From the NCBI GenBank assembly GCA_014163555.1, contig JACJGO010000008.1, positions 113,535 to 177,534 of the forward strand: a stretch of 64,000 nt of DNA. Direction: 5' to 3'. This DNA is from Flavisolibacter longurius (lineage in GTDB: Bacteria > Bacteroidota > Bacteroidia > Chitinophagales > Chitinophagaceae). Positions 35,843 through 43,714 of this stretch are shown here, one piece after another. Numbering within the stretch: position 1 is the stretch's first letter; every line of letters starts with the position of its first letter. Under the pieces are notes generated by a model that saw nothing but the letters and a program-made list of their open reading frames with translations, made no database searches and was not told the origin of the DNA. A program made the translations under genes and the position numbers.

Positions 35843-36814
35843 ATGAAGAAAATCAAATATTACTATAATACCCATACGCTTCGCTATGAAAAGCTGATCA
35901 CGCCGCTGCGGGTAAAGCTGCTGCGGGTATTTGGTTTTCTGGCGGCGGCTTTTGTTACGGCAGTGCTGATTGCCTACTTCGCTTTCCGGTTTGTGGGCTC
36001 GCCGTACGAAAAGCAGTTGCGGGCCGAAAACGAGCAACTGGAATACGAACTGCAGCGATTGAATGAACAGGTACGATCGATCAACCAGCAGATGGGCACG
36101 CTGGAAAAGCGGGACAATGAAGTGTACCGAAGCATTTTTGAAGCCACGCCTATACCTGACAGTATGCGTACTGTAGAAGCCGAAAGAGCCCAGGAAATTG
36201 CCAAGGTGGAAGGCCTGCCGGAAGGGCAATTGGTTTACGCCATTGACACTACCATCCGGCGTATTCGGGCCCGGATTGCCGCCCAGCAAAAATCATATAC
36301 AGAACTTTCTCGCCTGGTGGAGAAAAAAGAAGACATCCTGGCGGCCACGCCAGCCATTCAACCTGTCAGCAACAAAGACCTGAACCGTATAGCTTCCGGT
36401 TACGGTTACCGTATCGACCCTGTTTATAAAACCATCAAGATGCATTCGGGACTGGATTTTGCCGCACCGCAGGGCACACCCATTTATGCCACCGCCGATG
36501 GCATGGTAAAAACGGCTGGTCAAAGCAGTGGCGGGTATGGTAACCATGTGGTGATCAACCACGGTTTTGGCTACGAAACTCTTTACGGGCATATGGTGCG
36601 CATCAAAGCCCGCAACGGACAACGGGTAAAGCGCGGTGAAGTGATTGGTTACGTGGGCAGCACTGGTAAATCAACCGGTCCGCATTGCCACTACGAAGTA
36701 CATAAGAACGGTCAAAAGCTCGATCCAGTCTATTTCTTTTACAACGATCTTAGTCCCCAGCAATTTGACCAGTTGTTGAAACAGGCCAGCGCCTCCAACC
36801 AAAGCCTGGATTGA
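35843..36814 (+). CDS. M23-family (LytM) peptidoglycan endopeptidase-like membrane protein
   Basis: 323 residues. A single transmembrane helix at about 33-52 anchors it in the inner membrane; a coiled-coil segment (about 60-95, LRAENEQLEYELQRLNEQVR) follows. The C-terminal LytM domain (about 190-300) has HSGLDFAAPQGTPIYATADG, with His and Asp as zinc ligands, and GPHCHYEVH with the HxH pair, so the catalytic site looks complete. It likely cuts peptidoglycan cross-links or regulates cell-wall remodelling. It is divergent from alaS with a word repeat upstream of the ATG. Confidence 0.92.
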   Translation: MKKIKYYYNTHTLRYEKLITPLRVKLLRVFGFLAAAFVTAVLIAYFAFRFVGSPYEKQLRAENEQLEYELQRLNEQVRSINQQMGTLEKRDNEVYRSIFEATPIPDSMRTVEAERAQEIAKVEGLPEGQLVYAIDTTIRRIRARIAAQQKSYTELSRLVEKKEDILAATPAIQPVSNKDLNRIASGYGYRIDPVYKTIKMHSGLDFAAPQGTPIYATADGMVKTAGQSSGGYGNHVVINHGFGYETLYGHMVRIKARNGQRVKRGEVIGYVGSTGKSTGPHCHYEVHKNGQKLDPVYFFYNDLSPQQFDQLLKQASASNQSLD

Positions 36815-36900
36815 TATGCGAATGCGATAATGGAATAATGTGATAATTTGATAATGATTAGAAGGATTGGAATAAGTAAAACCTCTTCGGCCTAAACACC

Positions 36901-36929
36901 TACAAAACCCTAACGCCAAACCCCAAACC
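36901..36929 (+). repeat. CCAAACCCC word repeat upstream of the MazG-like gene
   Basis: Words ACAAAACCCTAACGCC and AAACCCCAAACC end two bases before the ATG of the MazG-like gene. They are preceded at 36884-36895 by CTTCGGCCTAAA, a 12-base core that recurs at 39722-39733 and, inverted and degenerate, near 38550-38562. Confidence 0.65.
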
Positions 36930-36931
36930 TC

Positions 36932-37255
36932 ATGACGATTCAGGAAGCCCAAAAAAAAGTTGATGCGTGGATCAATACCACCGGTGTGCGGTATTTCAGT
37001 GAACTTACCAACATGGCCATTTTAACCGAAGAAGTTGGCGAAGTGGCCCGGCTGATGAGCCGTTTGTACGGCGAACAATCGTTCAAGGAAAGCGATAAGG
37101 GCAAGGAGTTGGGCGATGAACTGGCCGATGTGCTTTGGGTACTCATCTGTATAGCTAACCAAACCGGTGTCAACCTCACCGAAGCCCTGGAAAAGAATTT
37201 TGAAAAGAAATCATCCCGCGACAAAGAACGGCACCAGCATTTGAAAGATGTCTGA
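36932..37255 (+). CDS. MazG-like nucleotide pyrophosphohydrolase
   Basis: 107 residues, one MazG/all-alpha NTP-PPase domain. The metal-binding patterns are ILTEEVGEVARLMSRLYGEQ (ExxE) near 30-49 and ELGDELADVLWVLICIAN (ExxD) near 58-75. Such enzymes hydrolyse nucleoside triphosphates to monophosphates and PPi; a house-cleaning role is usual and the preferred nucleotide is unknown. The ATG directly follows CCAAAC word repeats. It is cotranscription-compatible with the M23 gene upstream (117 bases away) but probably separate. Confidence 0.88.
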   Translation: MTIQEAQKKVDAWINTTGVRYFSELTNMAILTEEVGEVARLMSRLYGEQSFKESDKGKELGDELADVLWVLICIANQTGVNLTEALEKNFEKKSSRDKERHQHLKDV

Positions 37256-37368
37256 ACTGGGTTAGATGAAATGACTGGGGACTTTAAGATAAATTAATCC
37301 CCTTTTCCTATGAATCCCGTTCAGATGTATTGGCGATGTTTTTGTAACGCAATTGCCAAACGAGGTGT

Positions 37369-38526
37369 ATGAAGAAATTTTCATTGGGTTTGGTATGGCA
37401 GTCGTTTAAAGAATCCATCAAAGAGTTTGGAAAGGACAAGATCACAAAGTTGAGTGCCTCCCTGGCGTATTATACCGTCTTCTCGCTGGCGCCGCTGCTT
37501 GTCCTAATAATCAGCATCAGCGGTTTGGTTTTTGGTCAGGATGCCGTGGAAGGCAATATTGCCGGACAGATTTCCACGATCATCGGCCCCGAAGCCGCCT
37601 CACAGGTGCAGGCCATGATCAAAAACGCATCGCTGACAGGACAGAGTACCACGGCAACCATTATCAGTGCGGCTGTTTTGATCATCAGTGCCACCACCAT
37701 CTTCGGCGAGTTACAGGATTCTATCAACAGCATCTGGGGCTTGCGCAAAAAAGAAACGGCAGGCTTTATGGCGATGATAAAAACCCGGCTCCTTTCTTTT
37801 GGACTGATTGCCAGTTTGGGTTTTATTTTGATGGTTTCATTGATTGCCACCACAGTACTGGCCGGTATGGGTGATAAACTCCAGGAAGCTTTTCCCAATG
37901 TATCCTTTGTGCTTTTTTATGTATTGAACCTGGCGCTGACACTGGGCGTTATTACTATATTGTTTGCTGTTATTTTTAAAGTGCTGCCCGATGCAAAAAT
38001 GCGGTGGGGTGCGGTATTACCCGGCGCATTGGCTACAGCCATTCTTTTTATGCTGGGCAAAATGGGCATCTCCCTTTATGTCAGCAAAAGTGACCTGGGG
38101 TCCAGTTTTGGGGCTGCCAGTTCTCTTGCCGTCATTTTGGTTTGGGTTTATTATTCTTCCATCATCCTGTACTTTGGGGCAGAGTTCACCAAAGTATATG
38201 CAACAAACAAGGGCGAAGAAATTGTCCCGGACCAGTATGCAGAGTGGGACGATCGACCTGCCGTACCAGGTGCCAAACCCAAAGAAGCCCCTGCCACAAA
38301 AACACGGTCTGCTGCTTCCACTCCTTCAGGACGATCATCAAGAGCACAGCCACCGCCGGCGCCCCAACTGGCGGTTAGCAACCGGTATGTCAGTGGCCGC
38401 GAACGCATGCGGGAACTGGGTGTAAAAATGGGGAAGGACAAAGACAAACCGGGGATGGGAAAAACCTTGCTAGGGCTTGCATTATTTTTTGCCACCCGTG
38501 GAAAAGACGAGCGCAAAGAACGATAA
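37369..38526 (+). CDS. YihY/BrkB-family membrane protein with C-terminal tail (paralogue 1)
   Basis: Integral membrane protein, 385 residues. The YihY domain (about 25-285) has six hydrophobic segments and family features KLSASLAYYTVFSLAPLLVL near 27-46, FGELQDSINSIWGLRKKE and VWVYYSSIILYFGAEFTKVY. The family was once annotated as ribonuclease BN, which is wrong; its real function is unsettled. The last 100 residues form a Pro/Ala/Ser-rich and then basic cytoplasmic tail (PSGRSSRAQPPPAPQLAV, MGKDKDKPGMGK) absent from the neighbouring paralogue. The next gene, 78 bases downstream, encodes a second YihY protein. Confidence 0.9.
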   Translation: MKKFSLGLVWQSFKESIKEFGKDKITKLSASLAYYTVFSLAPLLVLIISISGLVFGQDAVEGNIAGQISTIIGPEAASQVQAMIKNASLTGQSTTATIISAAVLIISATTIFGELQDSINSIWGLRKKETAGFMAMIKTRLLSFGLIASLGFILMVSLIATTVLAGMGDKLQEAFPNVSFVLFYVLNLALTLGVITILFAVIFKVLPDAKMRWGAVLPGALATAILFMLGKMGISLYVSKSDLGSSFGAASSLAVILVWVYYSSIILYFGAEFTKVYATNKGEEIVPDQYAEWDDRPAVPGAKPKEAPATKTRSAASTPSGRSSRAQPPPAPQLAVSNRYVSGRERMRELGVKMGKDKDKPGMGKTLLGLALFFATRGKDERKER

Positions 38527-38604
38527 TCACCGCAAAGCCGGTTTGGTGTTTTGGGCCTGAAGTGGCTGGCCGCTTTTTTGTAACTACCCCAAGCAAAAAA
38601 GGCA

Positions 38605-39591
38605 ATGGCAAAAAAGCTTACGCCAAAAGGCATTTGGGGATTGCTGAAGAACACATTCAATGGTTTTATTGATGACCGGATTGTTAAGCTTAGCGCAGCG
38701 TTAGCGTATTACACCGTTTTTTCCATTGGCCCACTGATTATTATGGTCGTATACCTAGCGGGCATCCTGTATGGAAGAGAGGCCATTGAAGGTACCATTT
38801 TTGATGAGTTGCGAAACCTGGTGGGAGCACAACCCGCTGCGCAAATTCAGGAGATGATTAAAAATGCGGCACTCAATCAAAGTGGTCCCGTTGCGGCCAC
38901 TATCGGTATCATTACCCTGCTCATTGGTGCCACCAGTGTATTTGCCGAGATCCAGGATTCCATCAACATGATCTGGAGCCTAAAGCCAAAGCCCAAAAAA
39001 GGCTGGCTGAAAATGATTCTCAACCGCCTGCTTTCGTTTTCAGTGATTGTTAGCCTGGGATTTATTCTGCTGGTTTCCCTGGTTTTAAACGGATTGATTG
39101 AAGCCCTGATGCAACGGCTGCAGGCCCGCTTTCCCGATATTACCGTAGTGGTGATGTATATCATCAACCTGCTGATCACGTTCTCGGTGATCACGGCGTT
39201 ATTTGCCGTTATTTTTAAAGTGCTGCCCGATGCCATAATCAAATGGAAAGATGTGATGATTGGTGCCATGGTAACAGCAGTGTTGTTTATGATTGGCAAG
39301 TTTGGGATTACATTCTATATCGGCCAGTCGGATGTCGGTTCAACCTATGGGGCTGCCGGTTCGCTGGTGGTGTTGCTGGTATGGGTGTATTATTCGGCCA
39401 TCATTCTTTATTTCGGTGCCGAGTTTACCAAGTATTACGCGGCTGAATATGGCTCCCACATCCAGCCCAGCCATTATGCGGTTTGGGTAAAAAATGTGGA
39501 AGTGGAGGAAGGAAATGGTTCGCTGAAACAGCAGGAGGCAAAAAAGAAAGACGAGAATGATAATACCGGGGATCATGTGAAAGTGACATAG
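38605..39591 (+). CDS. YihY/BrkB-family membrane protein (paralogue 2)
   Basis: 328 residues, a tandem paralogue of the gene just upstream with the same layout: KLSAALAYYTVFSIGPLIIM near 24-43, FAEIQDSINMIWSLKPKPKK, AVIFKVLPDAIIKWKDVMIG and VWVYYSAIILYFGAEFTKYY. The C-terminal tail is short and charged. The two genes are alike throughout their membrane domains, which points to an old local duplication. Inverted word repeats (TTTGGTGTTTGGG) begin a few bases after its TAG stop codon. The function is unknown. Confidence 0.9.
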   Translation: MAKKLTPKGIWGLLKNTFNGFIDDRIVKLSAALAYYTVFSIGPLIIMVVYLAGILYGREAIEGTIFDELRNLVGAQPAAQIQEMIKNAALNQSGPVAATIGIITLLIGATSVFAEIQDSINMIWSLKPKPKKGWLKMILNRLLSFSVIVSLGFILLVSLVLNGLIEALMQRLQARFPDITVVVMYIINLLITFSVITALFAVIFKVLPDAIIKWKDVMIGAMVTAVLFMIGKFGITFYIGQSDVGSTYGAAGSLVVLLVWVYYSAIILYFGAEFTKYYAAEYGSHIQPSHYAVWVKNVEVEEGNGSLKQQEAKKKDENDNTGDHVKVT

Positions 39592-39596
39592 GCCAA

Positions 39597-39767
39597 TTTG
39601 GTGTTTGGTGTTTGGGTTGGCGTGGCTGATCAATCGGCATTTCATTTTTCGGCATCCTTGCTTTGCAAAAAATAACCGGAAGAAATTTTCAGATTGAGGA
39701 CAGGTTGTATTTGTGCAACCACTTCGGCCTAAATAACCCCAAACTCCCAACCCCAAACCCCAAACCT
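39597..39767. repeat. inverted TTTGGTG/CCAAAC word repeat between yihY-2 and glyS
   Basis: The left arm has TTTGGTGTTTGGTGTTTGGG (39597-39616) and the right arm CCCCAAACTCCCAACCCCAA plus CCCCAAACC (39735-39767). The core CTTCGGCCTAAA lies at 39722-39733, next to a GGTTG/CAACC hairpin at 39702-39719. Confidence 0.72.
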
Positions 39768-39769
39768 TT

Positions 39770-39777
39770 TATCTTTG
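39770..39777 (+). promoter_or_regulatory. -7 promoter box of glyS
   Basis: TATCTTTG, a perfect TAnnTTTG, ending eight bases before the ATG at 39786 and directly following the CCAAAC word repeat. It decides the start: an in-frame extension to 39663 would translate the repeat and the promoter. Confidence 0.65.
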
Positions 39778-39785
39778 CCGCCATT

Positions 39786-41252
39786 ATGGCAACAGATAAC
39801 AACCGGTTTCAGGCAATCATCTCGCATTGCAAAGAGTATGGATTTATTTTTCCTTCGTCTGAAATATACGACGGCCTTGGGGCTGTGTACGACTATGGCC
39901 AATGGGGCAGTGAACTGAAGAAAAACATCAAAGACTATTGGTGGAAAAGCATGGTGCAGATGAACGAGAATATCGTGGGCATCGATGCCGCCATCTTCAT
40001 GCATCCCACCACGTGGAAGGCCAGCGGTCACGTGGACAATTTCAGCGACCCGATGATCGACAACAAGGACAGCAAAAAACGCTATCGTGTCGATCATCTT
40101 ATTGAGGCAAAGGCCGATGAACTGGAAAAAGCCGGGCATGCCGAGCAGTCAGAGATCCTGTTGCAGCAAATGGACTCACTGTTAGCAGCAAACGATTTTG
40201 CCGGGCTGAAAACACTCATCGAAAACAATAAAATTTCCTGCGGCATCAGCGGCACCTGCAACTGGACCGATGTGCGCCAGTTTAACCTCATGTTCTCCAC
40301 CGAGTTTGGTGCAGTAGCGGCCGAAGAAGGCGAAGAAAATATTGTGTACCTGCGCCCTGAAACGGCACAGGGCATTTTTGTCAATTTTTTGAATGTACAG
40401 AAAACCGGACGGATGAAAATTCCGTTTGGTATTGCGCAGATAGGGAAGGCCTTCCGCAACGAGATTGTTGCCCGGCAGTTTATCTTTCGCATGCGGGAGT
40501 TTGAGCAGATGGAAATGCAATTCTTTATCCGTCCCGGCTCGCAAAAAGATTGGTATGAGCACTGGAAGGCCGAACGCATGAAATGGCACCTGAGCCTGGG
40601 CATCGGGGCCGATAAATACCGCTTTCACGATCACGTAAAGCTGGCGCACTACGCCGATGCCGCCTGCGATATTGAATACAATTTCCCCATTGGTTTTAAA
40701 GAGGTGGAAGGCATTCACAGTCGCACCGATTTTGACCTGAAGGCCCACCAGGAATACAGCAAAAAGAAGATGCAGTATTTTGATGCGGACGTAAACCCGG
40801 AAACCGGTAAGCCGTATGGCAACTACATTCCGTACGTGATTGAAACGTCAATTGGTGTAGACCGTACCGTGATGATGGTGCTGAGTGAAGCTTATGAAGA
40901 GCAGGACTTAAGTACTGAAGAAAAACAGGACAGTCGTGTTTTGTTGAAACTGCCACCCAAACTTGCTCCAATTAAATTAGCTGTTCTTCCGTTGTTGAAA
41001 AAAGATGGCCTTCCTGAGATTGCGAGGAGCGTTATGGATGAATGCAAACCGCATTTCCGTTGTTTTTACGAGGAAAAAGATGCAATCGGCAAACGCTACA
41101 GAAGAATGGATGCCATTGGAACGCCGTTCTGTGTTACCGTTGATCATCAAACGAAAGAAGACAATACCGTTACCGTTCGTTACCGCGATACCATGCAACA
41201 GGAACGTGTACCCATAGCGCAGATCAAAGACCTGGTATTGAAAGCACTTTAA
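39786..41252 (+). CDS. glyS: glycine--tRNA ligase, alpha2 type
   Basis: Charges tRNA(Gly); 488 residues from this start, the homodimeric (eukaryote-like) type rather than the alpha2-beta2 type. The class II core shows GFIFPSSEIYDGLGAVYDYG near 19-38, IVYLRPETAQGIFVNFLNVQ (motif 2 region), IGKAFRNEI with REFEQMEMQFF, and motif 3 in YVIETSIGVDRTVMMVLSEA. A C-terminal anticodon-binding domain follows (about 380-488). The ATG at 39786 is chosen because the preceding in-frame codons translate a word repeat and the promoter box. A terminator follows. Confidence 0.95.
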   Translation: MATDNNRFQAIISHCKEYGFIFPSSEIYDGLGAVYDYGQWGSELKKNIKDYWWKSMVQMNENIVGIDAAIFMHPTTWKASGHVDNFSDPMIDNKDSKKRYRVDHLIEAKADELEKAGHAEQSEILLQQMDSLLAANDFAGLKTLIENNKISCGISGTCNWTDVRQFNLMFSTEFGAVAAEEGEENIVYLRPETAQGIFVNFLNVQKTGRMKIPFGIAQIGKAFRNEIVARQFIFRMREFEQMEMQFFIRPGSQKDWYEHWKAERMKWHLSLGIGADKYRFHDHVKLAHYADAACDIEYNFPIGFKEVEGIHSRTDFDLKAHQEYSKKKMQYFDADVNPETGKPYGNYIPYVIETSIGVDRTVMMVLSEAYEEQDLSTEEKQDSRVLLKLPPKLAPIKLAVLPLLKKDGLPEIARSVMDECKPHFRCFYEEKDAIGKRYRRMDAIGTPFCVTVDHQTKEDNTVTVRYRDTMQQERVPIAQIKDLVLKAL

Positions 41253-41303
41253 TACATCCGTACGAACACGCCGCGGCATGTCCGCAGAAACAAACGGATT
41301 GAC

Positions 41304-41339
41304 AAAAGCCATTCAGGAGAAATCCTAAATGGCTTTTTT
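41304..41339. terminator. terminator between glyS and the ydcF-like gene
   Basis: AAAAGCCATT and AATGGCTTTT with an inner AGGA/TCCT stem and GAAA loop, followed by a T-run. It is suited to both directions between these convergent genes. Confidence 0.82.
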
Positions 41340-41354
41340 ATGCATTGCCGTTGG

Positions 41355-42116
41355 CTACAGTTTACCGCTGATTTGATAGACCAAGGTGCTCGCTATTTCT
41401 TTGAGCAAATTTTCCCACCGGCCAAACGCTCCGGCTGTTGGCAGAATATAATCTTCCAGAAAATCGCTGCCACTTCCTCTTGATAAAAATTCGCAGGGAT
41501 AAGGCTCAACCGGAAGGCCGGCTTTGCGGAACATTTTCACTGCCCGTGGAATGTGCATGGCTGATGTGATCAGCAGGTAAGGTCCCGAAAGCCGCGCAGA
41601 ATCGGCTAGGCTTTTGGCCCGTGCCGCATTTTGTACCGTATTGCGTGATGTGGTATCGGTAAAAATAGTTTCCGCAGGAATGCCCATCTCTATCAAATTC
41701 TTTTTGATAAAGCTTGCTTCGCTATAGGCATCATCGGTCATATGACTGCTGCCGGCGGCTACAATGATATTTTTAATTTGTCCCCGCTTGTATAGCAGTG
41801 CTGTTTGAATAAACCGATCGGATACATTGTTGAAATAACCCCTTTTGTCCTTTTCGCTATACGAAACCAATCCACCTGGAAGAATGCCGGTTTGATAAGT
41901 TTGTGACGGTTCCAGTTTTACTGGTTCGGCCTCGTAGGCTTGTAAGGCCCAGGTGCTGATCGCTGGATTGGTGAAAAACAGCAAGAGCCCCACACCGGTT
42001 CGAAACGCTATCTTTTTACGCTTTTCATTTTTGGTAAGGAGTGTATAGACAAACAAAAAAACAATCCATAAGAACGGGCGAAGAAGAAAAAGCGCCAAGT
42101 TGATAAGCAGCATCAT
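41355..42116 (-). CDS. YdcF/DUF218-family membrane protein
   Basis: 253 residues with two N-terminal transmembrane segments (about 3-24 and 37-55) and a DUF218/YdcF domain (about 75-250). Family features are GILPGGLVSY, RFIQTALLYKRGQIKNIIVA, SEASFIKKNLIEMGIPAETI, the TSRNTVQNA motif, and LLITSAMHIPRAVKMFRKAG. The related SanA/ElyC proteins affect envelope integrity; no reaction is established. It is convergent with glyS and lies 27 bases downstream of the flavin-reductase gene on the same strand, so the two may be cotranscribed. Confidence 0.9.
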   Translation of the reverse strand: MMLLINLALFLLRPFLWIVFLFVYTLLTKNEKRKKIAFRTGVGLLLFFTNPAISTWALQAYEAEPVKLEPSQTYQTGILPGGLVSYSEKDKRGYFNNVSDRFIQTALLYKRGQIKNIIVAAGSSHMTDDAYSEASFIKKNLIEMGIPAETIFTDTTSRNTVQNAARAKSLADSARLSGPYLLITSAMHIPRAVKMFRKAGLPVEPYPCEFLSRGSGSDFLEDYILPTAGAFGRWENLLKEIASTLVYQISGKL

Positions 42117-42143
42117 GATGGCGGCTAAGATAGTCGCAATTGG

Positions 42144-42884
42144 TTAACCGTAAAGTTCCTGGTGAATGGCCTTGCGTTCATATCCCAAACCCTGAATGCG
42201 TTCTTTGGCTTCATTGACCATGGCCTTCCAGCCACAGAGATAAAAGTTGGCGGGTGGCGGTGTATCGTTGTCATTTTTTTTCTCCCGTACAAGATCTTCG
42301 TAAATGGTATGAACATATCCCTGGTGACCGTTCCATTGTTCGCGGGAAAGGGTGGGGAAGAAGTGGAAACCGTCCATCTCCGCTTCCAATTGTTTCAATT
42401 CGTCCACATATAGCAGATCTTTTTGTGTACGGGTACCAAAAATCAGGTGGATGTTGGGGTGTGGAATCTTGTTGCGGTGAATGTGGTGCACCATGCTCCG
42501 GAAAGGGGCAATGCCAGTGCCGGTGCAAACAAAATACAGGTCTTTTTCCAGTGAGTCGGGCAGCGTGAAGACGCCTTGCGGACCCCGGATGGTTAGTTCC
42601 GAACCTACCTGCACTTCGTTGAATAAATACTTTGTTCCGGCGCCATCGTCTAATAAAACAATCAGCAGTTCAAAAACATTGCTGCCGTCGGGCCAGGAGG
42701 CGATTGAATAGCTACGCCAGCGTTTGGCCGGTTTTTCATGAATGGGAAGGTCCAGTGTTACAAACTGGCCAGGGGTAAAATCAAAGGAGCCCAGTTCCGG
42801 AACTTGTATCCAGAAACGACGGGTATTGTAGGTTTCATTTTCAATACGTGTAACGACGGCTTTGCGCCAGGGTTGAAGTGCCAT
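42144..42884 (-). CDS. FAD/NAD(P)-binding ferredoxin-reductase-type oxidoreductase
   Basis: 246 residues. N-terminal FAD-binding barrel (about 1-100) with WRSYSIAS, the RxYS flavin motif, and a C-terminal NAD(P) domain starting YFVCTGTGIAPFRSM (about 116-130) and ending in YLCGWKAMVNEAKERI. No iron-sulphur or heme domain is attached, so it probably passes electrons between NAD(P)H and a separate ferredoxin or flavodoxin. The ATG at 42884 is preferred to one 54 bases upstream, since the extra residues are basic and not part of the fold. It is likely in an operon with the ydcF-like gene. Confidence 0.88.
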   Translation of the reverse strand: MALQPWRKAVVTRIENETYNTRRFWIQVPELGSFDFTPGQFVTLDLPIHEKPAKRWRSYSIASWPDGSNVFELLIVLLDDGAGTKYLFNEVQVGSELTIRGPQGVFTLPDSLEKDLYFVCTGTGIAPFRSMVHHIHRNKIPHPNIHLIFGTRTQKDLLYVDELKQLEAEMDGFHFFPTLSREQWNGHQGYVHTIYEDLVREKKNDNDTPPPANFYLCGWKAMVNEAKERIQGLGYERKAIHQELYG

Positions 42885-43022
42885 TCTGCTGATTTTGTTC
42901 AATTTACGAAAATGAAATATCCGAAAAGTTTTCCACAAAATCGGCTGCTTGGCACAGAACTTGGGAACTAAAAAAACAGAAAATAATTTCTCTAAAATAT
43001 TTTTAGTCGGACGGTTTAGGTT

Positions 43023-43060
43023 AAAAGGGCTGGTATTCTTACCGGCCTTTCTTTTTGCCC
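43023..43060. terminator. possible terminator after the 169-residue protein gene
   Basis: AAAGGGCTGGTA and TACCGGCCTTT form an imperfect stem with TTCT loop, followed by CTTTTT on the plus strand. It lies about 75 bases after the stop codon of the minus-strand gene. The pairing has mismatches, so this is tentative. Confidence 0.4.
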
Positions 43061-43129
43061 ATTATTGATTTGTGTTTCGCAAATCAATTAACCAGGCTTT
43101 ACAGCAGAACCTTGATTCTTGGTTTTATC

Positions 43130-43639
43130 CTACTGCGCCACTGCACTGTCCAGAGCGGTTAATTTGGGCAATACACTATAGTAGAATTTTCCATTCTGTT
43201 TATAAACAAGAACTATTTCATTGGTTTCAGCCAGCGTTTTTCCCCGGTTACCAAAATCTTTTCCTTCTGCAGCAGGGGCTAAAATCAGTTGCGTTACCCG
43301 TTGAGCGGTTTTCGGTACCAATTCTTTTTTTGGCGAACCAATATTGGCATCATCACCATACATAACTGGTGAAGTGGTGATGGTCCGGATGGTAACGCCC
43401 ATCCGTGTTCCTTCCACCCAGATTTCTGCCGGATAAACACGGGAAGAAGAGACCGCATACAGAAAGTAATTCTTTCCTTGTCCGGAAGATGTGCGAAGAC
43501 CGGTTTCGGGGTTCATTTCCGGGGCCTTGCCGGCAGACACGGCCTGGTAATACCCATACAGTTTTACCGTGCCTTTTTCCTGTGCAGATGCGGCGATGAT
43601 AAAACTTAAAAGAAAACCCACTAAGAATAACTTTTTCAT
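43130..43639 (-). CDS. exported protein of unknown function, 169 residues
   Basis: Signal peptide MKKLFLVGFLLSFIIAASAQ, so it is exported to the periplasm or beyond. The mature part is a mix of beta-type strands (GTVKLYGYYQAVSAGKAPEM, NYFLYAVSSSRVYPAEIWVE) and ends with ETNEIVLVYKQNGKFYYSVL. I do not recognise a family. It has no lipobox, T9SS tail or catalytic motif. It lies downstream of the large T9SS cargo gene on the same strand, but a strong terminator separates them, so cotranscription is unlikely. Confidence 0.75.
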   Translation of the reverse strand: MKKLFLVGFLLSFIIAASAQEKGTVKLYGYYQAVSAGKAPEMNPETGLRTSSGQGKNYFLYAVSSSRVYPAEIWVEGTRMGVTIRTITTSPVMYGDDANIGSPKKELVPKTAQRVTQLILAPAAEGKDFGNRGKTLAETNEIVLVYKQNGKFYYSVLPKLTALDSAVAQ

Positions 43640-43683
43640 ATCAAACGTTTGCTTTTTACATTGTCTTCAACAGGCGGGCCAAC

Positions 43684-43713
43684 AAAAAACCCTCTGCTGC
43701 CAGAGGGTTTTTT
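43684..43713 (-). terminator. terminator of the T9SS cargo gene
   Basis: AAAAAACCCTCTG (43684-43696) pairs exactly with CAGAGGGTTTTTT (43701-43713) around CTGC. It begins two bases after the minus-strand stop codon. Confidence 0.88.
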
Positions 43714-43714
43714 C

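Noticed and set aside
35399..36289. 296-residue minus-strand ORF across alaS and the M23 gene
   Set aside because: It is antisense to two clear genes and runs through the word repeat; its composition is that of a shadow frame.
38301..38526. Frameshift or fusion at the tail of the first YihY protein
   Set aside because: The tail is a continuous low-complexity segment ending in a normal stop, and the next YihY gene is complete; no broken domain is seen.
39663..39785. 41-residue N-terminal extension of GlyRS
   Set aside because: It translates the word repeat and the perfect -7 box; GlyRS proteins start near MATDNNRFQAII.
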